From contig JABEUO010000140.1 of assembly GCA_013044415.1 (NCBI GenBank), positions 1-19,367 of the forward strand: 19,367 nucleotides of DNA. Reading direction: 5' to 3'. Shown here in pieces: positions 1 to 7,567 of the stretch; within the stretch, counting starts at the first letter, position 1, and every line of letters begins with the position of its first letter. The notes beneath the pieces were generated by a model. That model did no database searches. It was given only the letters and a program-made list of their open reading frames with translations, and was not told the DNA's origin. Position numbers and translations under genes: made by a program. The DNA comes from Acidimicrobiaceae bacterium (GTDB lineage: Bacteria; Actinomycetota; Acidimicrobiia; Acidimicrobiales; Acidimicrobiaceae).

Positions 1-129
1 CATCTTGTTCACAGGCTGGTCGATATGATCTGCGGTAGTCCCGAAGCACACGGCGTTTCCTTTGGTGTCGTTCCCCTCAATATGACCTTTGCTACCTGCA
101 GCTGGCCGATTCGCATCGAAGATTATTAA
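1..129 (+). CDS. C-terminal fragment of an unidentified protein, open at the left edge
   Basis: Frame 1 is open from the first base to a TAA at 127-129, giving 42 residues ending in WPIRIEDY. Codon first and third positions (purine-rich first, pyrimidine-rich third) look coding. I do not recognise the family; a PLN..S-P run near the end faintly recalls the C-terminus of cyclase/kynurenine-formamidase-like proteins, but this is too weak to name. The antisense frame in register with it is also open (codons from about 141 down to 1, after a stop at 142-144) but has no ATG, GTG or TTG near its beginning. A plus-strand gene end is therefore the simpler reading. The 69 bases that follow, up to the trigger factor start, hold only a weak 5-bp hairpin (171-186). 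Confidence 0.4.
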   Translation, partial: HLVHRLVDMICGSPEAHGVSFGVVPLNMTFATCSWPIRIEDY

Positions 130-198
130 GGTTAACCACGTCTAAAAGATGCTGTCCGGCTCAAGGATGCGCTTAGCTCTGTAAGCTTGTTGATCGCT

Positions 199-1647
199 AT
201 GCGCTCAACTGCTGAAAAGTCTGAAGGTAATCAAGTAGACCTCCGAATCGAGATCGACGAGGAGGAGCTTGCTCCATTTATAGAATCATCCGTCCGGAAG
301 CTGACCAAACAGGTTCGCATCCCGGGCTTTCGACCGGGCAAGGCTCCTAGGAAGGTCGTAGAGAGTCGAATCGGTATGAAAGCCATCAGACTCGAGGCCA
401 TCGAGGAGTCACTTGACGGCTTCTACCGTCAAGCCGTACTGGACAACGACCTCGACGTCATTGAGCCTCCGCGGGTCAGAATCGATGAGGGCGAAGAGTC
501 TGGAAATATAGCGGTAATGGCGACCGTTTCGGTTCGTCCGCAGGTGAAGGTCGAGGGTTACGACTCGTTGGTTGTAAATCTCCCGATCCACGTCTATGGC
601 ACAGAAGAAGATATCACCCTTGCTATAGAGCGGATGAGGGAGCAGCAAGCCGAGACGACAGAGGTGACCCGTCCCGCCCAAGTTGGCGATCAGGTAACTG
701 TCGATATTGAGGTGACCCAGCAAGGTGAACCCCAAGAGGAAGACTCCGCGGTCGACCTCGGCTTTCGAGTTGGCAAAGGGGAAGTATCTGCCGACGTTGA
801 TGAGGCCATAGTTGGCCTTGGGATCGGCGAGTCAAAGGAGTTCGAGCGTAAGCCGACCGAAGGTGACACCGAAGCGGACGCCGAGGGTGAATCCGGGCCG
901 ACATCTCAGGTGAAGGTTACCCTCAAGGCCGTCAGGGAGGTAATACTCCCCGAACTAAATGACGAATTCGCAGCGGACGTTTCCGAATTTGCGACCCTCG
1001 CCGAGTTGAAAGATGACCTGAAGAAGTCGTTTGATAACATGCGCAGGGCCCAGGGTCGGCAGCTCTATCCGGACTACGTGATTTCCGCATTTCTCGAAAT
1101 AGTTGAACCTAAAACGGTTCCAGACTCCCTCGTTAAAGAGGAGGTCAACAGCCAGATTCATACCTTTGGCCACCGTTTAGATGCTCAGGGCATGTCGCTC
1201 GGGCAGTACTTGGATATGACGGGGATGTCCCAAAATGCCCTACTGATGCAATTTCAGCAGGGGGCCCTCCAGTCGGTCCTTTTGGACCTAGCCCTTCGTT
1301 CGCTCGCAGACGCCCTCGCTATCGAGATTAGTACTTCGGACGTAGACGAAGAGCTAGTCAGAATCTCTCAGTCCCTCAACGAGGAAATTACTGAAACTCG
1401 CAAGAGGTATTCGACTATCGAAGCCGAGAAGTCGCTCAAGGCCGAACTGCGAAAGTCCAAGGCTGCCGATTGGCTGATGGAAAACGCAGTCGTGCTCGAC
1501 CCAGACGGGATGCCGGTCTCCTTTGAGGAGCTCAAAGAGCCGACTGAGCAAGAGACCATCTCCGATCCAGGAGACGAGGAGATTTCGGACGCTGAGCCGA
1601 TTACAGAAAATTCCGGGGCCAACCTAGACTCAGACCAACAGGCTTAA
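199..1647 (+). CDS. tig: Trigger factor, ribosome-bound chaperone and peptidyl-prolyl isomerase
   Basis: Trigger factor sits at the ribosome exit tunnel, shields nascent chains and isomerises proline bonds. The N-terminal ribosome-binding domain carries the signature GFRPGKAPRK at about residues 43-52. An FKBP-like isomerase domain follows at about 150-250 (starting near AQVGDQVTVDIEV). The helical C-terminal chaperone domain reaches about residue 435, and a strongly acidic tail ends the protein. An acidic insertion (EGDTEADAEGESGPTS) lies in a loop of the isomerase domain. Length is about 482 residues, longer than the roughly 430 of E. coli, mostly because of the insertion and tail. The start is uncertain: ATG at 199 is chosen, but an in-frame TTG at 187 adds four residues and neither has a good ribosome-binding site. 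It lies 28 bases upstream of clpP and is probably co-transcribed with it, the usual bacterial arrangement. Confidence 0.96.
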   Translation: MRSTAEKSEGNQVDLRIEIDEEELAPFIESSVRKLTKQVRIPGFRPGKAPRKVVESRIGMKAIRLEAIEESLDGFYRQAVLDNDLDVIEPPRVRIDEGEESGNIAVMATVSVRPQVKVEGYDSLVVNLPIHVYGTEEDITLAIERMREQQAETTEVTRPAQVGDQVTVDIEVTQQGEPQEEDSAVDLGFRVGKGEVSADVDEAIVGLGIGESKEFERKPTEGDTEADAEGESGPTSQVKVTLKAVREVILPELNDEFAADVSEFATLAELKDDLKKSFDNMRRAQGRQLYPDYVISAFLEIVEPKTVPDSLVKEEVNSQIHTFGHRLDAQGMSLGQYLDMTGMSQNALLMQFQQGALQSVLLDLALRSLADALAIEISTSDVDEELVRISQSLNEEITETRKRYSTIEAEKSLKAELRKSKAADWLMENAVVLDPDGMPVSFEELKEPTEQETISDPGDEEISDAEPITENSGANLDSDQQA

Positions 1648-1662
1648 AGTTGGGTAGCGGGC

Positions 1663-1667
1663 GGAGG
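1663..1667 (+). promoter_or_regulatory. Ribosome-binding site of clpP
   Basis: GGAGG lies 8 bases before the ATG at 1676 and fixes the clpP start. Confidence 0.7.
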
Positions 1668-1675
1668 TCGATTAG

Positions 1676-2305
1676 ATGAAGGCATATAACTATCTGGTTC
1701 CCACTGTGGTGGAGTCCAGCTCACGCGGCGAAAGGGCGTATGATCTCTACTCGAGACTCTTGAAGGAGAGACTGATCATCCTTGGCACGCAAGTCGATGA
1801 CGCAGTCGCAAATCTGATCTGCTCTCAGCTGCTCTTCTTGGAGTATGAAGACCCAGAGAAGGATATCAGCCTCTATATCAACTCGCCCGGTGGAGATATC
1901 ACTGGACTCTTTGCGATCTACGACACGATGAAGTACATCAAGCCTGACGTTTCGACCTTCTGCTTTGGACAGGCCGCCTCCGCTGCGGCGGTCCTCTTGG
2001 CCGCAGGGAGTAAGGGGAAGCGCTTTGCCCTCCCTCATTCGAGGATTCTCCTCCACCAGCCTTATGGAGGTGTAGGTGGTCAAGCTACCGACATCGAGAT
2101 CCAGGCCAAAGAGATTATGAGGATGAAAGATCTTTTGAATCAGATGCTCTCCGACGATACCGGGCAGCCTGTGGAGAAGATAGCCAAGGATACTGACCGA
2201 GATTTTATCCTTGAGGGTCAGGATGCCGTGGCATACGGGATCATCGATGAGGTGTTGACTACGCGAGAAGACGCTTCGGCCCTCGCGGATGCGGCGATCC
2301 GCTAA
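1676..2305 (+). CDS. clpP: ATP-dependent Clp protease proteolytic subunit
   Basis: This serine peptidase forms the two-ring, 14-subunit degradation chamber that ClpX feeds with unfolded substrates. The protein is 209 residues, normal for the family. The catalytic triad is visible: Ser102 in GQAASAAA, His127 in LLHQP and Asp176 in DTDRDF, each offset by five from the mature E. coli numbering. The N-terminus keeps the canonical LVPTVVE axial-loop segment and the SRGERAYDLYSRLLKERLI block, so there is little room for a long propeptide. The C-terminus is short. Only one clpP is present, whereas many Actinobacteria have a clpP1-clpP2 tandem at this place. It is probably in one transcript with tig, closed by the terminator at 2372-2404. 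Confidence 0.97.
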   Translation: MKAYNYLVPTVVESSSRGERAYDLYSRLLKERLIILGTQVDDAVANLICSQLLFLEYEDPEKDISLYINSPGGDITGLFAIYDTMKYIKPDVSTFCFGQAASAAAVLLAAGSKGKRFALPHSRILLHQPYGGVGGQATDIEIQAKEIMRMKDLLNQMLSDDTGQPVEKIAKDTDRDFILEGQDAVAYGIIDEVLTTREDASALADAAIR

Positions 2306-2329
2306 GGATAATCAATCTTATAGATGGAG

Positions 2330-2354
2330 GCCCTGAGGATCCGTTCGTCAGGGC
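2330..2354 (+). other. Hairpin downstream of clpP
   Basis: GCCCTGA (2330-2336) pairs with TCAGGGC (2348-2354) around an 11-base loop. No T tract follows. It lies 18 bases before the stronger terminator hairpin and may protect the 3' end of the tig-clpP mRNA; this role is inference. Confidence 0.4.
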
Positions 2355-2371
2355 GCAGGGGATGTCACTAT

Positions 2372-2404
2372 GCGTATCACACTGTTGTGATACGCCCTAA
2401 TTTT
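2372..2404 (+). terminator. Probable rho-independent terminator after clpP
   Basis: A perfect 10-bp inverted repeat, GCGTATCACA (2372-2381) and TGTGATACGC (2386-2395), has a 4-base loop CTGT and is followed by CCTAATTTT. The T tract is short and interrupted, so termination may be partial. The perfect dyad could alternatively bind a dimeric regulator, but the position after a gene and the trailing T run favour a terminator. The 173 bases from 2405 to the clpX start hold a small GAAC-TTCG-GTTC hairpin (2494-2505) and the promoter candidate below; I see no gene there. Confidence 0.65.
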
Positions 2405-2502
2405 GGCTGATTTCATTTACACTTGGTTCATGGAGACTTTTTCGTCCGGCGTCGAGTCGCCTTGGGTGCCTTCAAAAGAGACACCAGAGGTCCGAACTTC
2501 GG

Positions 2503-2531
2503 TTCAGGGCTCAAGTCGAACGTGGGATAAT
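2503..2531 (+). promoter_or_regulatory. Candidate promoter for clpX-folC
   Basis: GATAAT (2526-2531) is a close match to a sigma70-type -10 box. TTCAGG (2503-2508) is a poor -35 box at 17-base spacing. Transcription would start near 2538 and leave a leader of about 40 bases before the clpX ATG. The terminator just upstream makes an independent clpX promoter likely. Confidence 0.4.
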
Positions 2532-2577
2532 GCCGAAATAGCTGGATATACGTCGGCCAATGGAACGAGGGGACGCA

Positions 2578-3852
2578 ATGGCCAAATTTGGTGAAGGCCA
2601 AGAGGTCGTGAAGTGTAGCTTTTGCGGTATGTCCCAAAAGCAAGTTAGAAAGCTTATTGCCGGACCCGGCGTGTATATCTGCGATAAGTGCATCGAGCTT
2701 TGTAACGACATAATTGAAGATGAATTAGTTGACGCTAATGAAGTCAAATTTGACAAACTTCCGAAGCCAAAGGAGATCTTTGACTTTTTGAGTAGCTATG
2801 TGGTTGGACAGGACGATGCTAAGAAGCGTCTGTCCGTCGCCGTCTATAACCACTACAAAAGGATCCAGTCCTCGCCCAAGAGGAATAGCGACGTCGAGCT
2901 ACAGAAGTCGAATATCTTGCTCTTAGGTCCCACCGGCTGTGGGAAGACACTTTTGGCTCAAACCTTGGCGAGGATGCTAAATGTTCCCTTCGCTATTGCC
3001 GACGCCACCGCACTGACCGAGGCGGGCTACGTCGGTGAAGACGTAGAGAACATTCTTCTCAAGCTGATCCAAGCCGCCGAGTACGACGTCAAGAAGGCGG
3101 AGACGGGAATCATCTATATCGACGAAATCGATAAGATCGCCCGCAAGTCCGAGAACCCTTCTATAACTCGCGACGTATCTGGAGAGGGTGTACAACAGGC
3201 CCTGCTGAAAATCCTGGAAGGTACGGTCGCCTCCGTTCCGCCACAAGGCGGCAGGAAGCACCCCCATCAGGAGTTCATCCAGATAGACACTACCAATGTC
3301 CTCTTTATCTGTGGTGGAGCCTTCGCCGGGTTAGACAGACTGATCGAGTCGAGGGTCGGACGTAAGTCGATGGGTTTTCGTGCCGACCTAAAGACCGGCA
3401 ACTACAACGAGGGTGAAATCCTGAAGAAGGTCTTACCCGAGGATCTGTTGAAGTTTGGCCTTATACCCGAATTCGTCGGGAGACTTCCGGTAATAGGTGC
3501 GGTATCTAATCTCGACAAAGAGGCACTGATACAAATATTGGTCGAGCCGAAGAACGCACTCGTCAAGCAGTACCAGAAGGTATTTGAACTAGACGGCGTA
3601 GAGCTGGAGTTCACCGAGGACGCACAGAGCGCCATCGCCGAGCAAGCACTGCTCAGGGGAACTGGAGCTAGGGGGCTGCGCGCGATTATCGAAGAAGTGT
3701 TGCTGGATGCGATGTACGACATCCCCTCACGCTCCGACGTTGGCAAGTGCGTCATCGACAGGGAGACGGTGCTAAATAACGTAGCACCTACTTTGCAACC
3801 TAAGATTCCGGGCACTAACAGGCCAGATCGCTCGAGGAGGGCGGCCTCTTAG
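2578..3852 (+). CDS. clpX: ClpX, AAA+ unfoldase subunit of the Clp protease
   Basis: ClpX recognises tagged substrates, unfolds them with ATP and threads them into ClpP. The product is 424 residues. The zinc-binding domain has cysteines 13, 16, 35 and 38 (KCSFCG and YICDKC). The AAA+ core has Walker A GPTGCGKT at 117-124, the pore-1 loop GYVGED at 150-155, Walker B IIYIDEID at 178-185, the RKH pore loop at 226-228 and the sensor-2 stretch GARGLR. The tripeptide that docks on ClpP appears to be MGF in GRKSMGFRAD rather than the classic IGF. The start at 2578 is chosen because GAGGGG (2567-2572) lies 5 bases upstream and the product then begins MAKFGEGQ; an in-frame ATG at 2560 would swallow that site. 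Its TAG shares its G with the folC GTG. Confidence 0.97.
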   Translation: MAKFGEGQEVVKCSFCGMSQKQVRKLIAGPGVYICDKCIELCNDIIEDELVDANEVKFDKLPKPKEIFDFLSSYVVGQDDAKKRLSVAVYNHYKRIQSSPKRNSDVELQKSNILLLGPTGCGKTLLAQTLARMLNVPFAIADATALTEAGYVGEDVENILLKLIQAAEYDVKKAETGIIYIDEIDKIARKSENPSITRDVSGEGVQQALLKILEGTVASVPPQGGRKHPHQEFIQIDTTNVLFICGGAFAGLDRLIESRVGRKSMGFRADLKTGNYNEGEILKKVLPEDLLKFGLIPEFVGRLPVIGAVSNLDKEALIQILVEPKNALVKQYQKVFELDGVELEFTEDAQSAIAEQALLRGTGARGLRAIIEEVLLDAMYDIPSRSDVGKCVIDRETVLNNVAPTLQPKIPGTNRPDRSRRAAS

Positions 3853-5165
3853 TGGCCGAAGAAATTTCTCCCCTCGATCCGGGTCGTTGGTTCGATTCCC
3901 TTTTGGACACCGAGCTAGACCCGATATTGAGGGAGAGTTTCGATCCCTCGACACTTCCGGTGCAGATGATCCTCGACTGCCTCGGTGAACCGCAGAGAAA
4001 CTATTCGGCGATCCACGTGACCGGGACAAATGGAAAGGGTTCGGTAGTCGCCATGACCACGGCGATACTAGATGCAGCGGGTTGCTCCACTGGCAGCTTT
4101 ACCTCGCCCGATTTGGGATCCTTAAGGGAGAGGATAAAGGTCTACCTCCAAGAGGTGGAAGAGGACGAGTTCGAACTCGAGCTATCTACGGTGGCGACAT
4201 TAGTGGATCAATTTTCCCTTCCTAGGCCTTCAAAGTTTGAGGCACTCGTAGCGACGGCGCTTTCGATCTTTTCCAACAACGGCGTCGAAGTTGCCGTTGT
4301 TGAGGTGGGAATGGGCGGCGAACTGGACGCCACCAACGTTTTGGATGCCCGAGTGGTCGTCTGCACGAACATCGGATCAGACCATATGGCTCAGCTGGGC
4401 GGAAGTCGCGAGGGGATCGCTAGGGCGAAATCGGGGATAGTGCATAACGAGTCCAAGGTCATCCTAGGAGACGTTGATGAGGCCTTTTTTGATTTCTTTG
4501 CTAAAAGGACCGATGAGAAGGTAATTAGGCTCGGAAGCGAGATAATCATTGAGTCGGATCTGCTGGCCGTCGGGGGTCGTCAGATCAGCTTTAGAACCTC
4601 AAGGTCCGAGTTCAAAGAGATATTTGTTCCCCTATCGGGTTCGTTTCAAGGAAAAAATGTCGCATTGGCGACCGCTGCCGCTGAGGAGTACTTAGAGAGG
4701 GGAGTTCCATCTGATCTCCTCCAGAGCGTGCTTTTGGATCTCAAGATTCCGGGCCGAATGGAGATCGTTGCTCATAGCCCCCTCTGTATCCTCGACGTCG
4801 CTCACAACTATGAGGCTGCCGGCGAGCTAGGAAAGTCACTTAGGGACAGCTTTGGCTACGAAACCGGATGGGTGGTTCTCTATGCCGCCACCCACAAGAG
4901 GGACCCAAAGAGGTTCCTCGAGGCCCTTGGTCCATCTAGTATCGATCGGCTAATTTCGGTCGACCTGGGTCTGAAAATACAGGTGGATCCGTATGACGTC
5001 GCAGGAGCGGCTTCAAGCCTAGGCATTCTGTCCTCAGTGGCTGGTGACCCAGGTTCGGCATTGATAGCGGCGAGAGAGCGGCTCATTGAGGGTCAAATAG
5101 TCCTTGGCACCGGAAGCCACTACCTCGTCGGTGGAATTCGAAGATTACTGTTAGGGTTCGATTAG
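3852..5165 (+). CDS. folC: Folylpolyglutamate synthase, possibly also dihydrofolate synthase
   Basis: FolC adds glutamates to folates and, in bifunctional forms, first joins dihydropteroate to glutamate. It belongs to the Mur ligase family and acts in the cytoplasm. The 437-residue product has the ATP-binding loop GTNGKGS at 58-64, the family stretch SPDLGSLRERI, EVGMGGELDATN from 151, SDH at 176-178 with the lysine of RAKSGIV (Lys193, in the place of the carbamylated lysine of the family), PGRMEI at 300-305 and LDVAHN at 314-319, where most relatives have LDGAHNP. It starts with GTG overlapping the clpX stop in TAGTG. GGAGG at 3836-3840 is 11 bases upstream, so translation is probably coupled to clpX. 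valS, often found between clpX and folC in Actinobacteria, is absent. Confidence 0.95.
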   Translation: MAEEISPLDPGRWFDSLLDTELDPILRESFDPSTLPVQMILDCLGEPQRNYSAIHVTGTNGKGSVVAMTTAILDAAGCSTGSFTSPDLGSLRERIKVYLQEVEEDEFELELSTVATLVDQFSLPRPSKFEALVATALSIFSNNGVEVAVVEVGMGGELDATNVLDARVVVCTNIGSDHMAQLGGSREGIARAKSGIVHNESKVILGDVDEAFFDFFAKRTDEKVIRLGSEIIIESDLLAVGGRQISFRTSRSEFKEIFVPLSGSFQGKNVALATAAAEEYLERGVPSDLLQSVLLDLKIPGRMEIVAHSPLCILDVAHNYEAAGELGKSLRDSFGYETGWVVLYAATHKRDPKRFLEALGPSSIDRLISVDLGLKIQVDPYDVAGAASSLGILSSVAGDPGSALIAARERLIEGQIVLGTGSHYLVGGIRRLLLGFD

Positions 5166-5211
5166 AAAGCGCCCTTCAATACCGCCGTTCCTGCTAGGAT
5201 TAACCCCTCGT

Positions 5212-5625
5212 ATGGGAAGAACTCTGCTAATTTGTAAACCGGACGCAGTCGAGAGAGGCCTCGTCGGTGAGATAATTTCTCGGATCGAGAGAAAAGGCCT
5301 CAAGATTGATCAACTCGAGCTTCGCCAATTAGATGAGGCGATAGCGAAGGCTCACTATCAAGAGCACGACGGCAAAAGTTTTTTTGGTGAGCTAGTCGCC
5401 TTTATTACTAGGTCACCGGTAGTTCTAGCGGTAGTTTCTGGCCCGGATGACGTTTACGCCATCGTGCGGTCGATGATGGGTGCGACCAATCCAGCTGTTG
5501 CGGCTCCGGGGACGATCAGGGGGGATCTAGCGGTATCGGTTGGGGAGAACTTGGTGCACGGCTCCGACTCATTGGAGGCGGCGGCTCGGGAGATAGAACT
5601 TTTCTTCCCCGGGCTAGCACAGTAG
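5212..5625 (+). CDS. ndk: Nucleoside diphosphate kinase
   Basis: Ndk moves the terminal phosphate of ATP to other (d)NDPs through a phosphohistidine and balances the NTP pools. The 137-residue length is typical. ICKPDAVERGLVGEII at the N-terminus includes the conserved Lys9, and the active-site histidine is His116 in NLVHGSDS, preceded by the nucleotide-binding APGTIRGD segment. The protein ends in the usual EIELFFP. The gene lies 46 bases after folC. The ribosome-binding site is weak (AGGA at 5196-5199, 12 bases from the ATG). TAGGAT at 5195-5200 also reads as an actinobacterial -10 box, so a very short leader is possible. Confidence 0.97.
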   Translation: MGRTLLICKPDAVERGLVGEIISRIERKGLKIDQLELRQLDEAIAKAHYQEHDGKSFFGELVAFITRSPVVLAVVSGPDDVYAIVRSMMGATNPAVAAPGTIRGDLAVSVGENLVHGSDSLEAAAREIELFFPGLAQ

Positions 5626-5637
5626 TTTCGACTAACT

Positions 5638-5661
5638 AAGGTCTTACGACCTTTATATATT
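5638..5661 (+). other. Small hairpin and AT-rich stretch between ndk and mreB
   Basis: AAGGTC (5638-5643) and GACCTT (5648-5653) form a 6-bp stem with a TTAC loop, followed by TTATATATT. It could be a weak terminator for ndk. The AT-rich TATATT (5656-5661) could instead be a -10 box for mreB, though I see no good -35 at proper spacing. Confidence 0.35.
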
Positions 5662-5676
5662 CATCCACCAGGATCT

Positions 5677-5681
5677 GGAGG
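5677..5681 (+). promoter_or_regulatory. Ribosome-binding site of mreB
   Basis: GGAGG lies 8 bases before the GTG at 5690 and supports this non-ATG start. Confidence 0.7.
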
Positions 5682-5689
5682 TTCAGAAA

Positions 5690-6721
5690 GTGGCTCGATT
5701 CTCACCCCTGATGGGCAGGGACATGGCGGTCGACCTCGGTACGGCAAATACCTTGGTATACGTAAGGGGCAAGGGTATCGTCTTGGACGAACCATCGGTA
5801 GTTGCCATCAATACTAAAGACGGCAGACCGTTGGCGGTTGGGGTAGAGGCTAAGAGGATGATCGGCCGTACTCCGTCGAACATCCAGGCGATTCGGCCAC
5901 TCAAAGACGGTGTGATCGCAGACTTCGAGATCTGCGAGAAGATGCTTCGCTACTTCATCCATAAGGTACACCAGTCGAAGTTTTCTAAGCCGCGGATGAT
6001 CATCTGCGTTCCCTCTGGAATAACCGGTGTAGAGCAGAGGGCGGTCCAAGAGGCCGCCGAGTATGCGGGAGCCCGCAAGCCGGCTTACATAATCGAAGAG
6101 CCGATGGCGGCGGCGATCGGTGCCGGCCTGCCGATACATGAGCCAACCGGCAACATGGTGGTGGACATTGGTGGTGGGACCACCGAAGTCGCAGTTATCT
6201 CCCTCGGTGGAATCGTCACCTCACGCTCGATCAGAATCGGTGGGGACGAACTCGATGAGGCAATTATCTCCTTCGTCAAAAAGGAGTACAACCTGGCCCT
6301 CGGAGAGAGGACCGCAGAAGAGATCAAGATGGCACTTGGGTCCGCTTATCCGCTCGAGGAAGAACTTCAGGCGGAGATCCGGGGTCGTGACCTGATTACC
6401 GGTCTTCCAAAGACGATACTCATCTCTACCCAAGAGATTCGCAAGGCGATTGAGGAGCCGATAGCAGCGATAGTCGATGCAGTCAAGGTCACCCTCGATG
6501 CCACGCCTCCCGAGCTTTCCGCTGACATCATGGAGCAGGGTATCGTGCTCACCGGCGGTGGAGCGATGCTCACCGGTCTGGAGCGACGGATACAGGCAGA
6601 GACTGGAATGCCGATCGTGGTCGCTAAGAACCCGTTGCAGTGCGTTGCTATCGGGTCCGGGCAGTGTCTAGAGGAGTTTGACGCTCTCAAGCAGGTGTTG
6701 ATTTCGGCTTCCGGCCGCTGA
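5690..6721 (+). CDS. mreB: MreB, actin-like rod-shape protein
   Basis: MreB polymerises on the inner face of the membrane and guides the elongation machinery that inserts lateral peptidoglycan. The 343-residue product shows the actin-fold nucleotide motifs: phosphate-1 DLGTANT at 15-21, IEEPMAAAIGAG with the likely catalytic glutamate at about 136, phosphate-2 DIGGGTTE at 159-166, and the adenosine motif LTGGGA at 287-292. The PSGITGVEQRAVQEAAEYAGA block and the IGGDELDEAI stretch are typical of bacterial MreB rather than FtsA or DnaK. It starts with GTG after a good ribosome-binding site and heads the mreB-mreC-mreD-mrdA cluster. This suggests a rod-shaped or elongating cell with dispersed wall growth. 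Confidence 0.97.
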   Translation: MARFSPLMGRDMAVDLGTANTLVYVRGKGIVLDEPSVVAINTKDGRPLAVGVEAKRMIGRTPSNIQAIRPLKDGVIADFEICEKMLRYFIHKVHQSKFSKPRMIICVPSGITGVEQRAVQEAAEYAGARKPAYIIEEPMAAAIGAGLPIHEPTGNMVVDIGGGTTEVAVISLGGIVTSRSIRIGGDELDEAIISFVKKEYNLALGERTAEEIKMALGSAYPLEEELQAEIRGRDLITGLPKTILISTQEIRKAIEEPIAAIVDAVKVTLDATPPELSADIMEQGIVLTGGGAMLTGLERRIQAETGMPIVVAKNPLQCVAIGSGQCLEEFDALKQVLISASGR

Positions 6722-6736
6722 TTGCTTGGGGGATAG

Positions 6737-7567
6737 TTGGCAAAGCTCTTTGAGCGCCCTCGAATCACCCTGTTTATCCTGGTTCTGGCTTCGGCGTCGC
6801 TGATCACCCTGAACTATAGGGGAGGGTCAAGGTTCTCCTTCGTCTCGGTTAAGGCCGCGGTGAGGGACGTTATAACTCCGGTTCGGTCGACCCTTAATAG
6901 CGCCTTTAGTCCGGTTGGGAACGTGATTACCGGGGCCTTTGACTACGGTTCTCTCAAAGCAGAGAATCGGAAACTGAAGAGCCAGATCTACGGGGCAGAG
7001 ATGGTAAAGCTTGCTGCCGGGGATGCCCAGCGTCAGCTGAACCAGCTCCTTAAGCTCGACAATATTCAGTTTGCCCAAGGTATTGCGTCTGTTCCGGCTC
7101 AAGTCATCTCGATGACCCCATCGAACCTCCAACTGAGTTTTGAAATCGACAAGGGCCAATCCGTCGGGATCCGTCTCGGTATGGTTGTCGTAGGAGGCAG
7201 TGGACTAGCGGGTCGGATTGTAGCCGTTGGTTCGACGACGTCTACGGTATTGATGGTGAGTGATCCGAACTTCGCCGCCGGCGTAAGATTTGGATCGGGT
7301 GGCAATATAGCGCTACTCAATGGACAGGGTATGAACGAGCCCCTCAAGGTGAATCTCGTGGATCCTGGCGCCCCGATTAGGGTCGGTCAGGTGCTGGTAA
7401 CTTCTGGTCTGCAGGGGGAGATCTTCCCTCCGGGTATTCCAATAGCGAAGGTTACCGCTATAGCTAATCCACTTGGTGCACTTCAGGAGAGCGTCAAGGC
7501 GGTTCCGGTTGTGGACTATGCCGGGCTGCAGTACGTTCGGGTGCTGAAATGGCAGCCGCCGTCGTGA
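6737..7567 (+). CDS. mreC: MreC, rod-shape-determining membrane protein
   Basis: MreC links cytoplasmic MreB to the periplasmic side of the elongasome and activates PBP2. The 276-residue protein has a short cytoplasmic N-terminus, one membrane segment at about 10-26 (ITLFILVLASASLITL), a likely coiled coil at about 72-108 and two beta-barrel lobes. The hallmark GLQGEIFPPGIPIAKV lies at about 224-239. The start is TTG at 6737: an in-frame TAG immediately precedes it, so no earlier start exists, and GGGGGA lies only 3-4 bases upstream. The C-terminus overlaps the start of mreD by 19 bases, or by 4 if mreD begins at GTG 7564. Confidence 0.94.
   Translation: MAKLFERPRITLFILVLASASLITLNYRGGSRFSFVSVKAAVRDVITPVRSTLNSAFSPVGNVITGAFDYGSLKAENRKLKSQIYGAEMVKLAAGDAQRQLNQLLKLDNIQFAQGIASVPAQVISMTPSNLQLSFEIDKGQSVGIRLGMVVVGGSGLAGRIVAVGSTTSTVLMVSDPNFAAGVRFGSGGNIALLNGQGMNEPLKVNLVDPGAPIRVGQVLVTSGLQGEIFPPGIPIAKVTAIANPLGALQESVKAVPVVDYAGLQYVRVLKWQPPS

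Noticed and set aside
150..200. tRNA gene before tig
   Set aside because: No cloverleaf, T-loop sequence or CCA end could be found; only a 5-bp hairpin at 171-186.
1721..2083. 120-codon minus-strand frame inside clpP
   Set aside because: Lies antisense to the catalytic core of clpP; no motif or ribosome-binding site.
2372..2395. Perfect dyad after clpP as a repressor operator or attachment site
   Set aside because: The position just after a gene, the short loop and the following T run are better explained by a terminator; no integrase or mobile gene is near.
2403..2594. 63-codon plus-strand frame between clpP and clpX
   Set aside because: It starts in the tail of the terminator, has no ribosome-binding site and runs into the clpX start in another frame; no protein-like features.
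5702..6139. 145-codon minus-strand frame inside mreB (and a similar 146-codon one at 6367-6807)
   Set aside because: Shadows of mreB codon bias; no independent start signals or motifs.
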